Source: Prosthecobacter debontii
Lineage (GTDB): Bacteria; Verrucomicrobiota; Verrucomicrobiia; Verrucomicrobiales; Akkermansiaceae
Direction: 5' to 3'
Length of the DNA: 64,000 bases
Assembly (NCBI GenBank): GCA_945862245.1
Contig: CAMAXN010000003.1
Span: 1 to 64,000 of the forward strand
Both the position numbers and the translations under genes were made by a program. The notes under the pieces were generated by a model. The model was not told where the DNA came from. It saw only the letters and a list, made by a program, of their open reading frames with translations, and searched no databases. Positions 26,112 to 34,566 of this stretch are shown one piece after another (position 1 is the first letter of the stretch; the number at the start of each line of letters is the position of its first letter).

Positions 26112-27623
26112 ATGTTACCAAGAGCAAAAGGAAATTGGACGAAGGGAGAGGCAAGGCATCTATTGAGCCGAGCGGGTTTCGGTGGTTCGCCGGATGAGAT
26201 CTGGCGCTTGCATGCGATGGGTAGGGAGGAAGCAGTAGATTTCCTGCTAAATTCTGAGGAGTCGATCGAGGCGCATCCGAAACCCGAGTGGGCAGATCTG
26301 AAAACCGCGATGGTCAATATGTCCGAGATGATGATGGAACGTCGCGAGATGATGTTGGAGACGCACGGTCTGTCCCCGGAGGAGGCGGAGAAGAAGCGGC
26401 AGGAGGTGCAGAAAAAAACGAGGCAGCAAGCCCGAAGGCAGGGCCTGGAGTCGCAGCATTGGTGGTTCAACCGGATGTTGAAAACAAAGGCTCCTCTCCG
26501 CGAAAAGATGACGCTTTTTTGGCATGACCATTTTGCGACCTCCATTCAGAAGGTTAAAGAGCCCGTTCTGCTGATAAAACAGAACGAGCTATTCCGAGAA
26601 CATGCGTTCGGAAATTTTCGGGATCTGACAAACAAGATCGTCCGCGATCCGGCGATGATGCTGTATCTCGATACGCAGCGCTCTAGTAAGTCGATGCCCA
26701 ACGAGAATTTTGCGCGTGAGATCATGGAGCTCTTCACACTTGGTGAAGGCAACTATACCGAGGAGGATGTGAAGCAGGCGGCGCGGGCTTTCACCGGATA
26801 CCAACTGAACAGGCTCACCGGCGAGGTCATGCAGAGTGCGCGAGCATGGGACGATGGAGAGAAAACAATTTTCGGTGAAACCGGTCCTTACAACGGAAAG
26901 GATGTGGTGAGTCTAATTTTCAAGAAGGATGCCTGCGCGAAATTTATGGCGGTGAAGCTTTGGGAATTCTTTGCTTATGAGAAACCGGTGGATTCTGCGA
27001 TGGCGGATCTTGCGGCGACCCTCCGGGAAAATGATTACGAGCTGAAGCCGGTGCTTCGCGAAATTTTCCTTTCCAGTGAATTTTACGGGGAGAAGGCGAT
27101 GGCCACGATGATCAAATCTCCCGTGCAATACCTCGTGCAACTTCTCAAGGAACTGGAGATGGATACCGCACCGCTGGGTTTTCCGATTATGGGTCAGACA
27201 CAGCTCGGGCAGGTGTTATTTATGCCGCCCAACGTGGCGGGATGGGATTGGGGAAAGGCGTGGATCAATACCAACACGCTTCTCACGCGCTACAATCTAG
27301 CTGGAATTCTAACCAAGGGAGCTATCGGAAACAAAATGGGAAAAGACGGCGGGGCGTTGAAGAAATTGGTGGAGAGCCGAAGGAAACCTAGCCAAGGAAC
27401 CTCTCCCGACTATCCGAAGATCGCGGTCGAGTCCGAGCGCAACGACACCGTTAAGCTGGTAGATGATTTAATCGCGCGGTTTTTCTGCGTGAGTATTCCA
27501 GCGAAGGCTCGGGATTCCTTCATCGCCTATGCGAATACAAAAAAAGGTGTGAGTTACACCGACAAAGAACTCGGCGAGCTATGTCACCTCATGTTGAGCA
27601 CGCCATATTACCAAATCGGCTAA
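26112..27623 (+). CDS. DUF1800 domain-containing protein
   Basis: A 503-residue protein of the DUF1800 family, common in Planctomycetes and Verrucomicrobia and nearly always paired with a DUF1501 gene, as here. Family blocks seen: HLLSRAGFGGSPDEIWRLH, WFNRMLKTKAPLREKMTLFW followed by HDHFATS, NENFAREIMELFTLGEGNYT, EDVKQAARAFTGYQ and PPNVAGWDWGKAWINTNTLL. The biochemical role is unknown. No signal peptide is obvious. The DUF1501 gene starts 13 bp after its stop, so the two form an operon. Confidence 0.92.
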   Translation: MLPRAKGNWTKGEARHLLSRAGFGGSPDEIWRLHAMGREEAVDFLLNSEESIEAHPKPEWADLKTAMVNMSEMMMERREMMLETHGLSPEEAEKKRQEVQKKTRQQARRQGLESQHWWFNRMLKTKAPLREKMTLFWHDHFATSIQKVKEPVLLIKQNELFREHAFGNFRDLTNKIVRDPAMMLYLDTQRSSKSMPNENFAREIMELFTLGEGNYTEEDVKQAARAFTGYQLNRLTGEVMQSARAWDDGEKTIFGETGPYNGKDVVSLIFKKDACAKFMAVKLWEFFAYEKPVDSAMADLAATLRENDYELKPVLREIFLSSEFYGEKAMATMIKSPVQYLVQLLKELEMDTAPLGFPIMGQTQLGQVLFMPPNVAGWDWGKAWINTNTLLTRYNLAGILTKGAIGNKMGKDGGALKKLVESRRKPSQGTSPDYPKIAVESERNDTVKLVDDLIARFFCVSIPAKARDSFIAYANTKKGVSYTDKELGELCHLMLSTPYYQIG

Positions 27624-27636
27624 CAATATCAAAACC

Positions 27637-28947
27637 ATGAAAACAAGGAGGGACTTCATCAGATCGGCCGTGCTAGGCGCTTCGGCGACTTGGACAATGC
27701 CGGGATTCATCGACCGGACATTCGCGGATCTGAGCGATGAGGCTAGCGATCGCTCTACACAATTCACTACCGGCAAGGACGGCACGATCTTGGTAGTGTT
27801 GCAACTTGCGGGCGGGAATGACGGGCTGAACACGCTGGTGCCGTTTGGTAACGATGAGTATTACAAGGCGAGACCGAAACTTGCGAAAAAGGAAAAGGAA
27901 CTCATCCGGATAGGCGATGGAGTGGGTCTTAATCAATCGATGCCATTCCTTGGATCTCTTTTTAAGGAGGGTCGGCTCGGAGTCGTGCAGGGTGTGGGTT
28001 ATCCGAACCCGAATCGCTCGCATTTTGTTTCCACCTCAATCTGGGAAACTGCGGATACCACCAATCGCTCAAGCACCGGCTGGCTTGGTCGCTATTTCGA
28101 CAATGCTTGTGAAGGCATAGATGCGACGGTGGGCATGAGTTTCAATAAATCCACGCCGGAAAGTTTCGGCGCGATGCGAAACCCAGGAGTGAGCCTTAGT
28201 TCGCCGGAGCTTTACCGCTGGATCCATAGCGGTGGAAATCAGGCGGAGGCGGCTGAATTTTTCTCTGAGTTGAACAAACCAGGTAACGACGATGACGACG
28301 GTCCGGTTGACGGTGGCTCCATCGATATACCCGCAGGTGGAAAGGTGGGCGGTCTCGCCGGTGAGTCGAACCTTGATTTTCTGGAGCGAGTCGCACTGGA
28401 CGCGCAGGTAAGTTCAAAACAGATCCTGGAGGTTGCTGCGAAACACAAAACAAACGTGCAGTATGACGGTACGGTTGTGGCGCGGAACCTGAACCTCGTA
28501 TCCCGCATGATCGCAGGAGGAATGCCGACACGCGTATATTACGTTAGCCATGGTGGATTCGATACGCACAATGGGCAGGTGAATTCGCATGACCGTCTGC
28601 TTGGCCAGCTCGACTCGGCACTGAAATCATTTTTCGCGGATCTCAAGCAGCAAGGCAATGAAAAGCGGGTAACTTTAATGACCTTCTCGGAGTTCGGACG
28701 CCGCGTTTCTGAAAACGCGAGTTCCGGCACCGACCACGGTAAGGCATCCTGCATGTTTGTTGCGGGTGGCGGAGTGAAGGGTGGGCTTTATGGAAAATAT
28801 CCGAGCCTGACTGATCTCTCCCAGGGCGATCTGATGCACTCGGTTGATTTCCGCAGCGTATATGCGGATATTCTAGGCGGCTGGTTGAAGGCTGCGAACA
28901 TTGGTAAAATCCTTGGCGGCGATTACAAGCCGATCGGGATGATCTGA
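27637..28947 (+). CDS. DUF1501 domain-containing protein with Tat signal
   Basis: A 436-residue alkaline-phosphatase/sulfatase-fold-like protein of the DUF1501 family. The N-terminus MKTRRDFIRSAVLGASATWT is a twin-arginine (RRDFIR) export signal. Typical motifs: VVLQLAGGNDGLNTLVPFG, GRLGVVQGVGYPNPNRSHF, YYVSHGGFDTHNGQ, TFSEFGRRVSENASSGTDHG and MFVAGGGVKGGLYG. The His and Asp residues in these blocks would be metal or active-site ligands by family comparison. The substrate is unknown. Adjacent to its usual DUF1800 partner. Confidence 0.93.
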   Translation: MKTRRDFIRSAVLGASATWTMPGFIDRTFADLSDEASDRSTQFTTGKDGTILVVLQLAGGNDGLNTLVPFGNDEYYKARPKLAKKEKELIRIGDGVGLNQSMPFLGSLFKEGRLGVVQGVGYPNPNRSHFVSTSIWETADTTNRSSTGWLGRYFDNACEGIDATVGMSFNKSTPESFGAMRNPGVSLSSPELYRWIHSGGNQAEAAEFFSELNKPGNDDDDGPVDGGSIDIPAGGKVGGLAGESNLDFLERVALDAQVSSKQILEVAAKHKTNVQYDGTVVARNLNLVSRMIAGGMPTRVYYVSHGGFDTHNGQVNSHDRLLGQLDSALKSFFADLKQQGNEKRVTLMTFSEFGRRVSENASSGTDHGKASCMFVAGGGVKGGLYGKYPSLTDLSQGDLMHSVDFRSVYADILGGWLKAANIGKILGGDYKPIGMI

Positions 28948-29021
28948 CTGCCAAGTGGCATGGCGGATGAAAAACGATGTAGTAGGATTGCCAAGTCTGA
29001 CACAGCAGGCTATCGAAAGGC

Positions 29022-29897
29022 GTGACAGGAGGCGCGAAAGGTTTATGGGCGGGGGTCGTGGCCTTCGCGATCTGGGGCGTCCTGCCGATCTACTGGAAGC
29101 ACCTTGAGTTCATGAGTGCCACAAGCCTTGTGGCGCAGCGGACTTGCTGGACTTTTCTCATGCTGTGGCCGCTGCTGTTATTGAGGGGTAAAGGCTTCAG
29201 TGCAGATCGCCGTGTGGTCGCATGGCATTTCCTTTCTGGTGGACTGATCGCAGGAAACTGGCTGCTTTATGTCTGGTCGACGCTGAACGAGCGCATGATC
29301 GAGGGAGCTTTGGGCTACTACATCAACCCGTTTTTTAACATGCTTTTCGGGGCGCTGTGGTTCGGCGAGAGGCACAGCCACCTCCAGCTTGCGGCCATCG
29401 CGATGGCGTTTTCCGGCGTCTTGCTGCAGATACCGGGAGTTGGGCATTTTCCGTGGTTGGCGGTGGCGCTGGGTGGTTCATTTTCGCTCTACGGTGTGGT
29501 TAGGAAACGATCCAGCTTAGGGGCGCTCGACGGCTTGGCAGTGGAGACAACCGTACTGGTGCCTATCGCACTGTCGTGGCTTTTGATGGAGCATTCCAGC
29601 GTGCCGGAGGCGTTCGGCGATAGCTGGCCGCACGCGTTGTTGATCGCGGGTACGGGGCTCGTAACTGCCGCGCCGCTCCTGCTTTTTATCTTCGCGAGCC
29701 GCAACATCCGCCTCAGTACCCTCGGCATGCTTCAATTTATCGGGCCGACGGCACAGTTTTTAATTGGTTGGAAAATATACGGCGAACCGATGACCACCGT
29801 GCGTTTGCTTTCTTTTGTGCTGATCTGGCTGGCCATCGCGCTGTATGGCTGGGATTCAATACGCCGGCAACGTGTCGCGGGAAGTTTTCTGAAGTAG
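29022..29897 (+). CDS. rarD: EamA/DMT transporter, RarD protein
   Basis: A 291-residue inner-membrane drug/metabolite transporter with about ten helices. The RarD-specific opening is KGLWAGVVAFAIWGVLPIYW, followed by VAQRTCWTFLMLWPLLLL, NWLLYVWSTLNERMIEGALG and YYINPFFNMLFG; the last helix is FVLIWLAIALYGWDSI. The transport substrate of RarD proteins is not firmly known. Start is GTG at 29022, which gives the usual short lead before the first helix. It is followed 85 bp later by the prenyl synthase gene. Confidence 0.93.
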   Translation: MTGGAKGLWAGVVAFAIWGVLPIYWKHLEFMSATSLVAQRTCWTFLMLWPLLLLRGKGFSADRRVVAWHFLSGGLIAGNWLLYVWSTLNERMIEGALGYYINPFFNMLFGALWFGERHSHLQLAAIAMAFSGVLLQIPGVGHFPWLAVALGGSFSLYGVVRKRSSLGALDGLAVETTVLVPIALSWLLMEHSSVPEAFGDSWPHALLIAGTGLVTAAPLLLFIFASRNIRLSTLGMLQFIGPTAQFLIGWKIYGEPMTTVRLLSFVLIWLAIALYGWDSIRRQRVAGSFLK

Positions 29898-29982
29898 AAT
29901 TTTCTTCAGTCGGAATCAGACAAAGCTGGCTTCCGAGCGCTAGGCGAGAATGATGGTGGCAAACCTCTGAAGAGTGTATCGC

Positions 29983-30852
29983 ATGAATACTGGAATTGAC
30001 GATTATCTAAAACAGGCTGCCGCTGATACCGACGCGGCGATGGATCGTTTCCTGCCGGCCGCCGATGAACGGCCGGGCACGATCCATGCGGCGATGCGCT
30101 ATTGTGTGTTCGCGGGAGGAAAAAGGCTGCGCTCATTGCTCTGCATTGCGGCGGCGGAGGCTTGCGGTGGTATAAGGGAGGATGCCTTGCCGGCGGCCTC
30201 CGCGGTGGAGTTGATGCACACCTACTCACTTGTCCATGATGATTTACCCTGCATGGACGACGACGATCTACGGCGCGGCCGACCGACCTGCCATAAGGTT
30301 TATGGTGAGGCCATGGCAGTACTCTGCGGCGATGCGATGTTGACAGAAGCCTTCTTGGTGCTGGCGCGGTCGGGCAATGCGGAGATGATCGCGGAGCTTG
30401 CTTCAACGGGAGGCAGCCGGAAATTGATTGGTGGGCAGGTGCTGGATCTAGAGGGGGAAGGGAAAGTGCTATCGCTGGAGGAGTTGGTTCGTATTCATGA
30501 AGCGAAGACCGCCGCTCTGCTCACGACTTCCGTCCGCCTTGGCGCGATGTCAGCTGGTGCGAATGAGGCTCAGATGGCGGCACTGACGAAATTTGGTCAC
30601 GCGCTCGGGCTAGCGTTTCAGGTGATCGATGATATCCTCGATGTCACGCAGACTACGGAAAAGCTCGGCAAGACTGCGGGCAAGGATGCGGCGGTGGCGA
30701 AAGCGACCTATCCGGCAGTGATGGGGCTAGAGGAGTCGCGGAAAGAGGCGGCGCGGCTCACGGCGGAGGCGCTGGCGGCTATAGATTTATTAGGGGAAAG
30801 CGGTGATCGGCTGAGAGAGATTGCAGGGCGGATGTTGCTTAGGGAGTTTTGA
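29983..30852 (+). CDS. ispA: Short-chain polyprenyl diphosphate synthase (FPP/GGPP synthase)
   Basis: Condenses isopentenyl diphosphate with allylic diphosphates to make farnesyl or geranylgeranyl diphosphate. The 289 residues show FAGGKRLRSLL, the first Asp-rich motif in VHDDLPCMDDDDLRRG, GDAMLTEAF, GGQVLDLEG and the second Asp-rich motif VIDDILDVTQ. The two-residue insertion in the first motif (DDxxxxD) is the bacterial type II FPP synthase form. ATG 29983 is preferred; a GTG three codons upstream is possible. An AT-rich inverted repeat follows the stop. Confidence 0.93.
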   Translation: MNTGIDDYLKQAAADTDAAMDRFLPAADERPGTIHAAMRYCVFAGGKRLRSLLCIAAAEACGGIREDALPAASAVELMHTYSLVHDDLPCMDDDDLRRGRPTCHKVYGEAMAVLCGDAMLTEAFLVLARSGNAEMIAELASTGGSRKLIGGQVLDLEGEGKVLSLEELVRIHEAKTAALLTTSVRLGAMSAGANEAQMAALTKFGHALGLAFQVIDDILDVTQTTEKLGKTAGKDAAVAKATYPAVMGLEESRKEAARLTAEALAAIDLLGESGDRLREIAGRMLLREF

Positions 30853-30962
30853 AGATTCAAAATTCAGGTTTCAAAACTCAATGAAGACTTGGTTTCCAGC
30901 ATCGTGGGAGGATGTCGCTGCCGCTCTTGTTTGAGGGTTGAAATTTGAATTTTGAGATTTGG
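30853..30962. repeat. AT-rich inverted repeat after ispA
   Basis: Left arm GATTCAAAATTCAGGTTTCA then AAACTCAATGAAGA (30853-30887) and inverted arm GGTTGAAATTTGAATTTTGA (about 30936-30956), around a GC-rich spacer. Member of the same family as the elements at 7911, 17480 and 44155. Confidence 0.6.
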
Positions 30963-31022
30963 TTGATAAAATCGGCAGTATGGGGCTAGTTCAGTTATAT
31001 CAAAAAGCGTTCCTTCAGTTTC

Positions 31023-32636
31023 ATGTTAGCGAGGCGGTATCTCAACCCGCGCCGTGCCGTGCTTTCCTCGTTCACCCTCATTTCCCTTGTCGGGGTGATG
31101 CTGGGCGTGCTGGTTCTGGTGGTTGTGATGTCGGTTTTCGCGGGTCTGGAGCGGGATGTGAAAGAGCGCTTGCTGGGGTTCACTCCGCATATCCTTGTTA
31201 AGATTGAGCAGTTAGATTTGCCCGAGGATGCGGAGGACGTACCGCCATGGCAGGATCTCGCAGAAGAGACGGAGAAGTTTCCCAGCGTCGCCGCTGCAAC
31301 GGCTTATGTGGCAGATAACGTGATCCTCGATGTAGGAATGTGGCAGCGGCCGGTCTCCTTTCGAGGTATAGACACCAACGACGCTGCACAGGTAAAGGGC
31401 GTGGCAGACATGCTCGACTTGGAAAATTTTCCCAACTCCGATGCTGACATGGGAATCGATGATAGAGCGGTAGTTTCCTCCATTGTCGCCGATCAGTTCA
31501 ATCTGCGCGTTGGGGATACGATCCGCCTATATTCCACACGCAATTTTGAGAGTGTGATGCAGGCTTACAAGGCGACTGAGAAACCGGTTGTCCGCGAGGC
31601 TTTTTCTGAAGAGTGGGGCGTCGCGACGCAAGTTTTGGAACGCGATTGGGAAAAAGACGGTGATAATTTTATGGTGAAGGCCGATGAGCTAATTGAAGCT
31701 TATGATGCGCTCTATCGGATTTTTACAGACGACATTCGCGAACCGGAGCGAGAGTTGACCGAGGCTTTGTTGCTGGCGCTCGAGGGACGAATCCGAAGCG
31801 AGGATGAAAAGGAGCGGCCGGAGACTTTGCGTTTCACGCCGGATTCCAAGGCTGAGATTGACAAAGGCTACGCAGCATTGTTGGAAACGGACGCGGAGAA
31901 GATGGATGGCGAGATTTTGAAAGGTTTGAAGAGCCTCGTTTTGCCGAAGGAGGCGGTGGTCGCTGGAATCTATTCCGCATCGCAGATGACGGTAACGCCG
32001 GAGCTGTTCGTACCGCTGCCGCTGGCGCAGGATCTTGCAGGTTTAGGCACGCAGGTGCAGGGCATCGCGCTGCGGTTGGACGATCCGTATCAGGCGGAGG
32101 GCATCGCGGCGGTGGCCAGGAAATCTCTCGGACCAGATCATTTCGTTGAGACTTGGGGCGACCAATACCAGGCGTTCTTCTCCCTCATTAACCAGCAGCG
32201 GGTGATGATGTATTTTGCGCTGTCGTTCATCGTGCTCGTCTCTGCCTTCTCGATGATGGCGGTGATGTTTACGGTTACGATCCAAAAGCGACGTGAGATC
32301 GGCGTGATGAAGGCGCTCGGTGCCGCGCCGGGTCAGATCGTGCGGGTATTTCTCTATCAAGGCATGCTACTGGGGTTGTTAGGCTCCGCGCTTGGTGTCG
32401 GACTTGGGCGGGTGGTGATTCATTTCCGCGGCATGGTGCAGGAGGGAATGCGCGTAATCGGCTTCGATCCGTTTTCGGCGCAGCTCACCGGCTTTGGGGT
32501 GATCCCAGCGCACAACAATCTGGTTGAGCAGGTGGTGATCGGTTTTATGGCCTTTGTGCTCTGTTCGCTGGCCGCCTTGGTTCCCGCGTTTTTCGCCGCA
32601 CATAGCGACGCTGCAAAATCCCTGCGTAACCTCTGA
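31023..32636 (+). CDS. ABC transporter permease, LolC/LolE-like (FtsX family)
   Basis: Inner-membrane permease resembling the lipoprotein-releasing LolC/E proteins. The 537 residues open with MLARRYLNPRRAVLSSFTL and a first helix to about residue 40. A large periplasmic region follows (about 42-385). Three helices close the protein: YFALSFIVLVSAFSMMAVMF, GMLLGLLGSALGVGLGRVV and VVIGFMAFVLCSLAALVPAF. The cytoplasmic coupling segment IQKRREIGVMKALGAAPGQI is diagnostic. It is longer than LolC/E (~400) because of a charged helical insertion at about 170-300. No LolD-type ATPase gene is adjacent. It is 4 bp from the next gene. Confidence 0.88.
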   Translation: MLARRYLNPRRAVLSSFTLISLVGVMLGVLVLVVVMSVFAGLERDVKERLLGFTPHILVKIEQLDLPEDAEDVPPWQDLAEETEKFPSVAAATAYVADNVILDVGMWQRPVSFRGIDTNDAAQVKGVADMLDLENFPNSDADMGIDDRAVVSSIVADQFNLRVGDTIRLYSTRNFESVMQAYKATEKPVVREAFSEEWGVATQVLERDWEKDGDNFMVKADELIEAYDALYRIFTDDIREPERELTEALLLALEGRIRSEDEKERPETLRFTPDSKAEIDKGYAALLETDAEKMDGEILKGLKSLVLPKEAVVAGIYSASQMTVTPELFVPLPLAQDLAGLGTQVQGIALRLDDPYQAEGIAAVARKSLGPDHFVETWGDQYQAFFSLINQQRVMMYFALSFIVLVSAFSMMAVMFTVTIQKRREIGVMKALGAAPGQIVRVFLYQGMLLGLLGSALGVGLGRVVIHFRGMVQEGMRVIGFDPFSAQLTGFGVIPAHNNLVEQVVIGFMAFVLCSLAALVPAFFAAHSDAAKSLRNL

Positions 32637-32639
32637 ACT

Positions 32640-33470
32640 ATGGAAATCTGGCTCATCGTCAACGGCAAGCGCTCCGGCCCATATCCCGACTACGAGATAC
32701 GTAGTAGAATTGAGCATGGTGAGATAACTTCCGATGAGATCGTCTGGCACGAGGGTTTGCCGGCGTGGACGCCTGTCGGCGAGTTAGAGCTATTTCGCAA
32801 CAGCATTGAACAGCAACAACTGGCTTCTGCCGCCATTCCACCGCCGTTACCCGAGGCTTACATAGAGGCTAGTGCGGGCGCGAAACCGAAAGCCCACCTC
32901 GCACGGAGATTCTGGGCGCGTTGGACGGATCTCACGGTGTATTCCGGTTTGTGGTGGCTAGGGATGTATCTCGGCGGGCGTGACATCGGCTCTGCGATCG
33001 GCAATGCCTGGCTATTGCTCCCCATGTTCCTGCCGTGGTTCGCGGTCGAGGTATGGCTGATCCATAGTTTTGGAACGACCCCAGGGAAATGGCTGATGGG
33101 GCTAAGAGTCTCCAATGAAGACGGCTCACTGCTTACTCTGAAAGAGGCTATTTGGCGTAGCCTGCGTATCATGATCACTGGCATCGGTTTCGGTTGGGGT
33201 TTACTGACCATCCTTTGTCAGACCATGAGCTGGTTCACCACTAGGCGTCTCGGCAAGCCGATCTGGGATTACATGGGCAACCACAAGGTTGAGGCCGATC
33301 CGATTAAGCCCTTGCGCACCGCTGCGCTAGTGGTTGTTTTTATCGGAGCTTTCCAACTTCAAGCGGCTGTTCGTGGTCCGCACGAGGAGAAGCGATTCGT
33401 CGAGCAGTTCCCTCAGTTTAAAGAGATTCTTGAGCAGAACGATGGCTGGCATTTCCCGGTTAGGAAGTAA
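32640..33470 (+). CDS. GYF_2-RDD membrane protein
   Basis: A 276-residue protein. Residues 1-55 form a GYF_2 domain (WLIVNGKRSGPYPDYEIRSR, IVWHEGLPAWTPV). Residues about 80-235 form an RDD membrane domain, with Arg-Trp-Asp (RFWARWTDLT) at the start of the first helix and the conserved GTTPGKWLMGLRV segment. A final helix is near 225-245. RDD proteins are mostly uncharacterised; some act as ion antiporters. The GYF_2 domain probably binds proline-rich peptides (family inference). It starts 3 bp after the LolC/E-like gene, so the two are likely cotranscribed. Confidence 0.87.
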   Translation: MEIWLIVNGKRSGPYPDYEIRSRIEHGEITSDEIVWHEGLPAWTPVGELELFRNSIEQQQLASAAIPPPLPEAYIEASAGAKPKAHLARRFWARWTDLTVYSGLWWLGMYLGGRDIGSAIGNAWLLLPMFLPWFAVEVWLIHSFGTTPGKWLMGLRVSNEDGSLLTLKEAIWRSLRIMITGIGFGWGLLTILCQTMSWFTTRRLGKPIWDYMGNHKVEADPIKPLRTAALVVVFIGAFQLQAAVRGPHEEKRFVEQFPQFKEILEQNDGWHFPVRK

Positions 33471-33527
33471 GGGGAAAGCGGGTAGATCATATTCTTTGGC
33501 GGACTTGTCTTTTCTGACGCAATTATT

Positions 33528-33806
33528 CTAGCGTGAAATAGGCTTCGGTGCAGGTTGTTCTGCAGCAGGCGCGGCTTGGGGTGGCGTGACTGAGGTTGGC
33601 GCAGCGGCCTCGGTTTTCCGTGCGGGATCGACGCGGAGAGTGCCGTTGTGAGCGGTTAGGTGAATGACAGGAATACTGTTTTCTGGGACGAGAACCTTGC
33701 AGAGTAGGGATGTGGTTTTGCCGAGTTTCGCGCTCCGTTCCGATCCCGTCGCGAGGCGTGTATGATTCCAGTGGCCGCGCACCACGATCACTCCCTCACT
33801 CGGCAT
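33528..33806 (-). CDS. Hypothetical protein overlapping the upstream lipoprotein gene
   Basis: A 92-residue ORF with a plausible folded part (KTTSLLCKVLVPENSIPVIH) and an Ala/Pro-rich tail (PTSVTPPQAAPAAEQPAPKP). Its ATG lies inside the last codons of the preceding lipoprotein gene (19-nt overlap), which would allow translational coupling. I do not recognise a family and there is no signal peptide. It might alternatively be a remnant. Confidence 0.45.
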   Translation of the reverse strand: MPSEGVIVVRGHWNHTRLATGSERSAKLGKTTSLLCKVLVPENSIPVIHLTAHNGTLRVDPARKTEAAAPTSVTPPQAAPAAEQPAPKPISR

Positions 33807-34513
33807 TTCTCAGCTACTTCATCCCATGTGAAATCTTCGTGCAACATTGCAGCGAGCCATGGGTCGGCGGTGGCAAGTTTTTTCGCGGTGGCGAATTTTT
33901 CCGGGCTGGTAATGCGGGTGAAGAGGACGCGGCGACATTCTCGGCGCGGCACCGATTTCTTTCCGTAACCGCCAGGCTGGTTGCTCGACCAGAAGCGGAT
34001 GGTTTCGGCATTATGGCCGAGATAGACGACGTGGTGTCCGAGCTCGCCTCCGCCGATCTGATCCGTCCACCAAATTTTGAGGAAATCGCCGGGGCGCGCC
34101 TGTACCCATGAGGTGAAATTTTTCCCAGCACCGAGATCCGCCACGAGCTTGGCGGCGCCCGGACCATTTGAATTCCAGCGGCCAAATACGCCATGTCCGT
34201 CTTTTTGGTCGATATCCGGACGCATTTCCTTACGGTTATCGTTCATCGCTTTGAGTAATACAAGATAGGTCGCACCGGAGCAAAAACTGGGTTTTGCGCG
34301 GTTCACATCCACTAGGATGCTGCCGTCGTTGAGTATCGGGCATGCGCCGTGCAGGAGGTTCTTAGTTGCGTCGCTACCATCGTATCCGCCGCCGGAGGGC
34401 ATAGATTTCACAGCGGTGAGTATGCTGGAGTTGAAGCCGGGTGATATACTGACAGGTTTCGTGGCGCAGCCGGCGGAAAACGCAGCGGATAAAAGTATGG
34501 CAATACGGTGCAT
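33788..34513 (-). CDS. Lipoprotein with NlpC/P60-like cysteine hydrolase features
   Basis: A 241-residue protein from ATG 34513: MHRIAILLSAAFSAGCATKP with lipobox SAGC. A candidate Cys-His active site is seen: Cys in NRAKPSFCSGATYLVLLKA and His in GGGELGHHVVYLGHNAE, with RPGDFLKIWW between. This order and spacing resemble NlpC/P60-type papain-fold peptidoglycan hydrolases. The family call is tentative because the usual DCSG is FCSG. A longer start at 34540 adds nine residues before the signal and is unlikely. The downstream ORF overlaps its 3' end. Confidence 0.68.
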   Translation of the reverse strand: MHRIAILLSAAFSAGCATKPVSISPGFNSSILTAVKSMPSGGGYDGSDATKNLLHGACPILNDGSILVDVNRAKPSFCSGATYLVLLKAMNDNRKEMRPDIDQKDGHGVFGRWNSNGPGAAKLVADLGAGKNFTSWVQARPGDFLKIWWTDQIGGGELGHHVVYLGHNAETIRFWSSNQPGGYGKKSVPRRECRRVLFTRITSPEKFATAKKLATADPWLAAMLHEDFTWDEVAEKCRVRE

Positions 34514-34566
34514 TGGATATGCGGTTTGTACCGTTTTCAATGAAGCCGGCTAGAAGCGTGCTCTCC

